Below, one piece after another: positions 12,651 through 16,408 of a stretch of 16,408 bases of DNA. This stretch comes from Patescibacteria group bacterium (GTDB lineage: Bacteria; Patescibacteriota; Gracilibacteria; UBA1369; LOWO2-01-FULL-3). The stretch lies in NCBI GenBank assembly GCA_018818755.1, contig JAHIRL010000090.1, forward strand, positions 1 to 16,408. Reading direction: 5' to 3'. The notes beneath the pieces were generated by a model, which saw nothing but the letters and a program-made list of their open reading frames with translations, searched no databases and was not told the DNA's origin. A program made the translations under genes and the position numbers. Numbering within the stretch: position 1 is the first letter of the stretch; the number at the start of each line of letters is the position of its first letter.

Positions 12651-13547
12651 ATGAAATTTCAATCCCAACACATTTTGGATAGCAAACAGTTTGATAGAGA
12701 AGGTTTGCTTGAGGTTTTTAAGATTGCAAAGGAAATGGAGGAGAAGGGTGGAAGGAAGCTTGCCGAGGGGAAGATTTTGGCGACGCTTTTTTATGAACCT
12801 TCAACTAGAACTCGTTTTAGCTTTGAGACTGCGATGTTGCGGCTTGGTGGTGGCGTTGTGAGTGGGTCGGACATGGTGGCAAATTCTTCACATAAAAAAG
12901 GCGAAAGTTTGGAGGATACCGGGCGAGTGGTTTCGAGGATGGCTGATATGATTGCGATGAGGCATCCGGAGGCGGGGAGTGTGGAAAAGTTGGCGAGTGG
13001 AAGCAGGGTTCCGGTGATAAATGCCGGGGACGGGGTGCATGAGCATCCTACGCAGGCTTTGCTGGATGTTTATACGATTTGGAAGGAGTTTGACGGGAAG
13101 CTTGAGGGGTTGAAGGTTGGGATGGTGGGGGATCTAAAAAATGGGCGAGTGCCGCATTCTCAATATAATTTGCTTAAGCATTTTGGGGTTTCGTTTGTGT
13201 TTGTTGCGCCGGAAGGTTTGCAGATGCCGGAGGAGTATGTGGGAGAGAGGGTAGAAAATTTGGCGGAGGTGATTTCTGAGCTTGATGTGATTGCAATGAC
13301 GCGAGTGCAGAAGGAGAGATTTACTTCGGAAGCTGAGGCGGAGAAGTATGCGGGGGCTTATGTGCTGGATTCTGAATTGATGGGGAAAGTCAAGAAATCG
13401 GCGATTGTGATTCATCCTTTGCCAAGGGTGGATGAGATTGCGGTTGAGGTGGATGATGATGGGCGAGCGAGATATTTTGATCAGGTGGAGAATGGGGTGG
13501 CGGTGAGGATGGCTTTAATTTGTTTAGTTTTGGGGTTTGATGAATAA
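12651..13547 (+). CDS. pyrB: Aspartate carbamoyltransferase catalytic subunit
   Basis: Condenses carbamoyl phosphate and aspartate to carbamoyl aspartate, the committed step of pyrimidine synthesis. At 298 aa it is the usual length. The carbamoyl-phosphate loop FYEPSTRTRFSFET (47-60) is complete, with Ser-Thr-Arg-Thr-Arg at 51-55. HKKGES (81-86) supplies the flexible-loop lysine, HPTQALLD is at 132-139, Arg218 and Gln220 (TRVQ) bind aspartate, and HPLPRVDEI is at 255-263. No regulatory PyrI chain is visible nearby, so it may act as an unregulated trimer or pair with PyrC. Its last 8 nt overlap pyrC. Confidence 0.97.
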   Translation: MKFQSQHILDSKQFDREGLLEVFKIAKEMEEKGGRKLAEGKILATLFYEPSTRTRFSFETAMLRLGGGVVSGSDMVANSSHKKGESLEDTGRVVSRMADMIAMRHPEAGSVEKLASGSRVPVINAGDGVHEHPTQALLDVYTIWKEFDGKLEGLKVGMVGDLKNGRVPHSQYNLLKHFGVSFVFVAPEGLQMPEEYVGERVENLAEVISELDVIAMTRVQKERFTSEAEAEKYAGAYVLDSELMGKVKKSAIVIHPLPRVDEIAVEVDDDGRARYFDQVENGVAVRMALICLVLGFDE

Positions 13548-14823
13548 TTATTTATTAAAAAATGGGGAGATAGTTTTGCCTGGCGGCGAAGTTGTACGGC
13601 GGGATCTTTTTTTGAAGGATGGGAAAATTGGTTTTTCTGGTGAAGATGATGCTGAAATCATTGATTGTGAGGGGAAAATTATTTTGCCGGGGATTATTGA
13701 TGCGCATGTGCATTTTAGGGATCCGGGGCATACCAATAAGGAAGATTTTGAGAGTGGGAGTCGGGCGGCTGTTGTAGGGGGGATAACTACGGTTTTGGAT
13801 ATGCCAAATAATGAGCCGGCTATTGTGGATCAGGCTTTGTTGGAAATGAAGAGGCGATTGGTTGTGGGCAGGGCATATTGTAATTATGGGTTTTATATTG
13901 GATTTAACGGGAAGAATTTTGATGAGGTGGAGGGAAGTTCGGCTGTGGCGGTGAAGGTTTATGTGGCAAATTCTACTGGAGATATGGGGGTGAGCAATGA
14001 GAGTTTGGAAGAGTTGTTTAAGCAGACGAGTAAATTGGTTGTGGTGCATGCGGAAGATGAAGGGATTATTGAGAAAAATCGCGAGAAATTTAAGGGGGAA
14101 ACAGATCCATCCGTGCACTCAAAAATTCGCAGTGTGGAGGCGGAGGTCAAAGCGTTGAAATTTGTTTGCGAGTTAGCGAAAAAATATGAGAAAAGACTGC
14201 ATATCGCACATTTGTCTTCGGCGGATGGTTTGAAGCTTGTGCAGAATTATCGAAAATGGGTGACTTGCGAGGTTGCGCCCCATCATTTGTTTTTGACGGT
14301 GGATGATTATGGGGTTTTGAAAAATCGTTTAAAAGTTAACCCGCCTGTGCGCGGGCATGAAGATGCTTTTGCATTATGGCTGGGGATTAAACATCAGAAG
14401 ATCGATATGGTGGCGACGGATCATGCGCCGCATACATTGGAGGAAAAGGATCTTGGTTATATTTATGTGCCTGCGGGTGTGCCGGAGGTGGAAACTTTGC
14501 TTCCGATGTTTTTGAATATGGTGAATGATGATGGGATGAGTTTTGGTGATTTGGTGCGGGTTTTGTGTGAGAAGCCGGCGGAGATTTTTGGGTTGAAGGG
14601 GAAAGGGCGGATTGAGGAGGGTATGGATGGTGATGTGGTTGTGGTGGATATGGAGCTGGAGCGGAAGGTGGGGGAGCTGGGGTATTTGAGTAAATGTGGG
14701 TGGTCGCCTTATCATGGTAGTTTATTCAAAGGTTGGCCGGTGAAGGTTTTTGTTGGGGGCGAGTTGGTGGCTGATGATGGAAAGGTTGTGGGTGAGGCTA
14801 GGGGGAGGGAGATTATTTTTTAG
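13540..14823 (+). CDS. pyrC: Dihydroorotase (class I, metal dependent)
   Basis: Cyclises carbamoyl aspartate to dihydroorotate. It is 427 aa from ATG 13540; a TTG three bases earlier is possible but adds only one residue. The metal ligands of the amidohydrolase fold are visible: His56/His58 in HVHFRDPG, carboxylated Lys139 in VKVYV, His170 in VVHAED, His224 in IAHLSS and Asp294 in ATDHAPH. The length and HxHFRDPG form match the class I enzymes of Gram-positives and thermophiles, which can pair with PyrB. The 8-nt overlap with pyrB implies coupled translation. The 3' end overlaps convergent vapC by 11 bp, with no terminator seen. Confidence 0.97.
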   Translation: MNNYLLKNGEIVLPGGEVVRRDLFLKDGKIGFSGEDDAEIIDCEGKIILPGIIDAHVHFRDPGHTNKEDFESGSRAAVVGGITTVLDMPNNEPAIVDQALLEMKRRLVVGRAYCNYGFYIGFNGKNFDEVEGSSAVAVKVYVANSTGDMGVSNESLEELFKQTSKLVVVHAEDEGIIEKNREKFKGETDPSVHSKIRSVEAEVKALKFVCELAKKYEKRLHIAHLSSADGLKLVQNYRKWVTCEVAPHHLFLTVDDYGVLKNRLKVNPPVRGHEDAFALWLGIKHQKIDMVATDHAPHTLEEKDLGYIYVPAGVPEVETLLPMFLNMVNDDGMSFGDLVRVLCEKPAEIFGLKGKGRIEEGMDGDVVVVDMELERKVGELGYLSKCGWSPYHGSLFKGWPVKVFVGGELVADDGKVVGEARGREIIF

Positions 14824-15187
14824 GGAAGTATTTTACATATGGAAGATTTCTGAAGTCAGAGTCTTGGGTCCAAATTGTGGCTTTGTGCTTTTGAGCTATG
14901 GCAAGAATTATGCTATCTGCCATGGCTAGATTGTGGAGGTGACTTAATCTAGCCGCCTCTAGAGATAAATCTATATCTAGGTTTACAACTTTTCCTTGTT
15001 TGAGGTGGGCTATGATTTCTAGGGCGTTGTGTTCATCGGTTTCTTTAAGGAGTTTTTTGAAGACTTCGTATAAAACTATAGAGGGGACAATTAGTTTCTT
15101 TGTATCTTCTATCGCTTTCTCGAAATTTTTTGCATTTATGCTATTTGCAAAGTATTCGAGCCATGCTGATGAGTCTATAATGTTCAT
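14813..15187 (-). CDS. vapC: PIN-domain toxin ribonuclease (VapC family)
   Basis: 124 aa, the usual VapC size. The acidic metal-binding residues of the PIN fold are present: Asp5 (IIDSSAW), Glu41 (LYEVFK), Asp91 (MADSIILA) and Asp109 or Asp111 (WTQDSDF). VapC toxins cleave RNAs such as tRNA or the 23S sarcin-ricin loop; the target here cannot be read from sequence. The start overlaps the antitoxin stop by 4 nt (ATGA), the classic coupled toxin-antitoxin arrangement. All acidic residues are intact, so the toxin is probably active. Confidence 0.92.
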   Translation of the reverse strand: MNIIDSSAWLEYFANSINAKNFEKAIEDTKKLIVPSIVLYEVFKKLLKETDEHNALEIIAHLKQGKVVNLDIDLSLEAARLSHLHNLAMADSIILAIAQKHKATIWTQDSDFRNLPYVKYFPKK

Positions 15188-15390
15188 ATTCGATCTTTTT
15201 CACGCATTATAGTTGTATCGATCCCTTTTAGGCTTCCTCTTAGTGATTTGATTGATTTTAAAGGAATTAGTTCGATTCTGTTTTTGTATGGCACAATTTC
15301 CAGTTTCATGCCGGAATTTAGGCTCATGTTGTCCCTTATTTCCTTGGGGATAACTATTTGGAATTTGGGAGAAATTGTTATTGTAGTCAT
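15184..15390 (-). CDS. vapB: AbrB/MazE-fold antitoxin (VapB type)
   Basis: 68 aa. The N-terminal half (TITISPKFQIVIPKEIRDNM, then a turn and KLEIVPYKNRIELIPL) is the swapped-hairpin AbrB/SpoVT DNA-binding fold. The C-terminal tail, including KGIDTTIMREKDRI, would block the PIN toxin. Such antitoxins usually repress their own promoter. A TATCGATA palindrome (15401-15408) lies between the promoter and the start codon and could be the operator, which is inference. TAAC lies 9-12 nt before the ATG and there is no Shine-Dalgarno. Confidence 0.9.
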   Translation of the reverse strand: MTTITISPKFQIVIPKEIRDNMSLNSGMKLEIVPYKNRIELIPLKSIKSLRGSLKGIDTTIMREKDRI

Positions 15391-15421
15391 ACAAAAATGT
15401 TATCGATATGTTTCTGGTAAA

Positions 15422-15450
15422 ATTATACCTTGATCGATTGATTTTTGCAA
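15422..15450 (-). promoter_or_regulatory. vapBC promoter embedded in the end of the upstream flavoprotein gene
   Basis: On the minus strand, TTGCAA (15450-15445), a 17-nt spacer and a perfect TATAAT (15427-15422). The -10 box is built from the last codon and stop codon of the flavoprotein gene. The predicted start near 15415 leaves a leader of about 25 nt. Confidence 0.7.
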
Positions 15451-16408
15451 GCCAAATATGCGGTGGAGAATGCAGCCTGGAGGTTGTAGCCGCCGGTGTC
15501 GCCATCTATGTCGAGGATTTCGCCTGTGAAGTAGAGACCTTCCACTAAGTGGGATTGCATGGTTTTGGGGGAGACTTCTTTGAGGCTAACTCCTCCGGCG
15601 GTTACCATAGCGATTTCGAAATTGCCGATGGATTGGACTTCGAATGGGTGGGCGCAGAGGTTTTGGATCAGGAGGTTTCGGTCCTGCTTGCTTAGGTTGG
15701 TGAGGTCTTTGGGAAGATTGAGAGCTTCTGTGAGGCTTTTAGGGAGTTTTAAATCTTTTAGTGAAAATTTTCCTGCGATGATTTTTTCCTTAAGTTTTTC
15801 TGGATTTAAGTTTGTGAAATTTATTTTGAGAGTGTCGTGCGGGTGGATATAGCGGGAAAAATTGAGAATGCCCGGGCCGGAGAGGCCGGTGTGGGTGAAG
15901 AGGAGATCGCCTACAGTTTCTTGGATTTTTTTGTTGTCGCGATAGAGAGAAATTGAGATGTTGGGGAGGGAGACTCCGGAGAGGTCTTGGAATTTATAAT
16001 TTCTGATGCGGATTGGCGAGAGGGCGGGGCGTGGTTCTATGATTGTGTGGCCAAAGGATTTGGCGAGGGAGTATCCGTCTCCGGTGGAGCCGGTGTGAGG
16101 ATAGGATTTTCCGCCGGTGGCGATTATTAGTTTTTGGCAGGTGTAGGTTTTGAGATTGGTCTTAACTTCAAAGTGTTTGTCGATTTTTTTGGCGTTTAGA
16201 ATTTTCTCATTGTAGGAGATTTTAGGGCAGGCTTTTGTGAGGACATCTAAGGCATCTTTTGCTTGAAGTGATTTTGGAAAGATTTTGCCGTTTGTTTGGG
16301 TGATCATTGCTAAGCCTTTTTCTTCGAAAAATTTGATTAGGTCTTTGTTGCTAAATTTACTAAAGGCTGGTTTGAGGAAGCGGAAGTTTTTTCCGTAGTG
16401 TTTTAAAA
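15423..16408 (-). CDS. BaiN/HI0933-family NAD(P)/FAD-dependent flavoprotein, 5' end cut by the window
   Basis: The reading frame stays open to the window edge: residues before the first in-window ATG (16307) read FLKPAFSKFSNKDLIKFFEE, which matches family sequence, so that ATG is internal and the real start lies beyond 16408. Recognised blocks are LIIATGGKSYPHTGSTGDGY (FAD/Rossmann region), GDLLFTHTGLSGPGILNFSR, and the C-terminal GLYFTGEILDIDGDTGGYNL with the following AAFSTAYLA. The N-terminal FAD-binding GxGxxG is outside the window. The family (YhiN, HI0933, BaiN) comprises flavin oxidoreductases of mostly unknown substrate, so no reaction is claimed. Its stop codon forms part of the vapBC -10 box. 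Confidence 0.92.
   Translation of the reverse strand, partial: LKHYGKNFRFLKPAFSKFSNKDLIKFFEEKGLAMITQTNGKIFPKSLQAKDALDVLTKACPKISYNEKILNAKKIDKHFEVKTNLKTYTCQKLIIATGGKSYPHTGSTGDGYSLAKSFGHTIIEPRPALSPIRIRNYKFQDLSGVSLPNISISLYRDNKKIQETVGDLLFTHTGLSGPGILNFSRYIHPHDTLKINFTNLNPEKLKEKIIAGKFSLKDLKLPKSLTEALNLPKDLTNLSKQDRNLLIQNLCAHPFEVQSIGNFEIAMVTAGGVSLKEVSPKTMQSHLVEGLYFTGEILDIDGDTGGYNLQAAFSTAYLACKNQSIKV

Noticed and set aside
10238..15186. Possible UGA recoding, as in Gracilibacteria/Absconditabacteria, since most genes end in TAA or TAG.
   Set aside because: TGA ends both the 88-aa ORF and vapB (within a classic ATGA overlap), and all conserved genes are full length without internal TGA.
1..16408. CRISPR arrays, insertion sequences, tRNA or rRNA genes.
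   Set aside because: No regular spaced repeats, transposase genes, cloverleaf signatures or rRNA segments were seen on either strand by eye.

Overview
The window looks like the chromosome of an uncultivated bacterium. It has short gene spacings, small intergenic gaps, an archaeal/bacterial V-type ATPase, the standard genetic code (full-length genes ending in TAA, TAG or TGA) and almost no Shine-Dalgarno sequences. This fits a Patescibacteria/CPR-like lineage (Peregrinibacteria is my best guess), but the lineage is inferred from gene content and style, not proven.

Left part (1-6900, minus strand). This is a V-type ATPase operon, read right to left: coiled-coil stalk subunit (H/G), I, K, E, C, F, A and the first codons of B. 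A promoter (TTGACT, 17 nt, TAAACT) lies ahead of it. The K proteolipid carries every side chain that binds Na+ in the Enterococcus hirae rotor, so a Na+-coupled enzyme is plausible. Seven of the eight start codons have TAAC 11-17 nt upstream and no Shine-Dalgarno, which may be a translation signal. A long stem-loop separates K from E.

6922-9204 (minus). A DEDDh exonuclease is fused to a DinG-type helicase body whose ATPase motifs have decayed. It is probably a nuclease with a pseudo-helicase.

9205-10918. This stretch has one small ORF and is otherwise full of RNA-like structure. Two paralogous plus-strand noncoding RNAs (about 337 and 317 nt) each have their own sigma70-type promoter and intrinsic terminator. 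They share a 38-nt identical core that can fold as an H-type pseudoknot, while their peripheral hairpins keep their shape but change sequence. Between them lie two copies of a second structured motif (an 11-bp helix with an identical AACTGGAAAGG internal segment), which flank an unrecognised 88-aa ORF. This nested arrangement is the best candidate for an undescribed system here.

10919-14823. Pyrimidine biosynthesis: carA (minus) faces away from a YkgJ-like cysteine-cluster protein, pyrB and pyrC (plus). The predicted promoters of carA and pyrB sit so close to the start codon that both mRNAs should be leaderless. carB is not in the window.

14813-16408 (minus). A VapBC-type toxin-antitoxin pair (AbrB-fold antitoxin, PIN-domain toxin) has its promoter embedded in the end of a BaiN/HI0933-family flavoprotein gene, which runs off the right edge.
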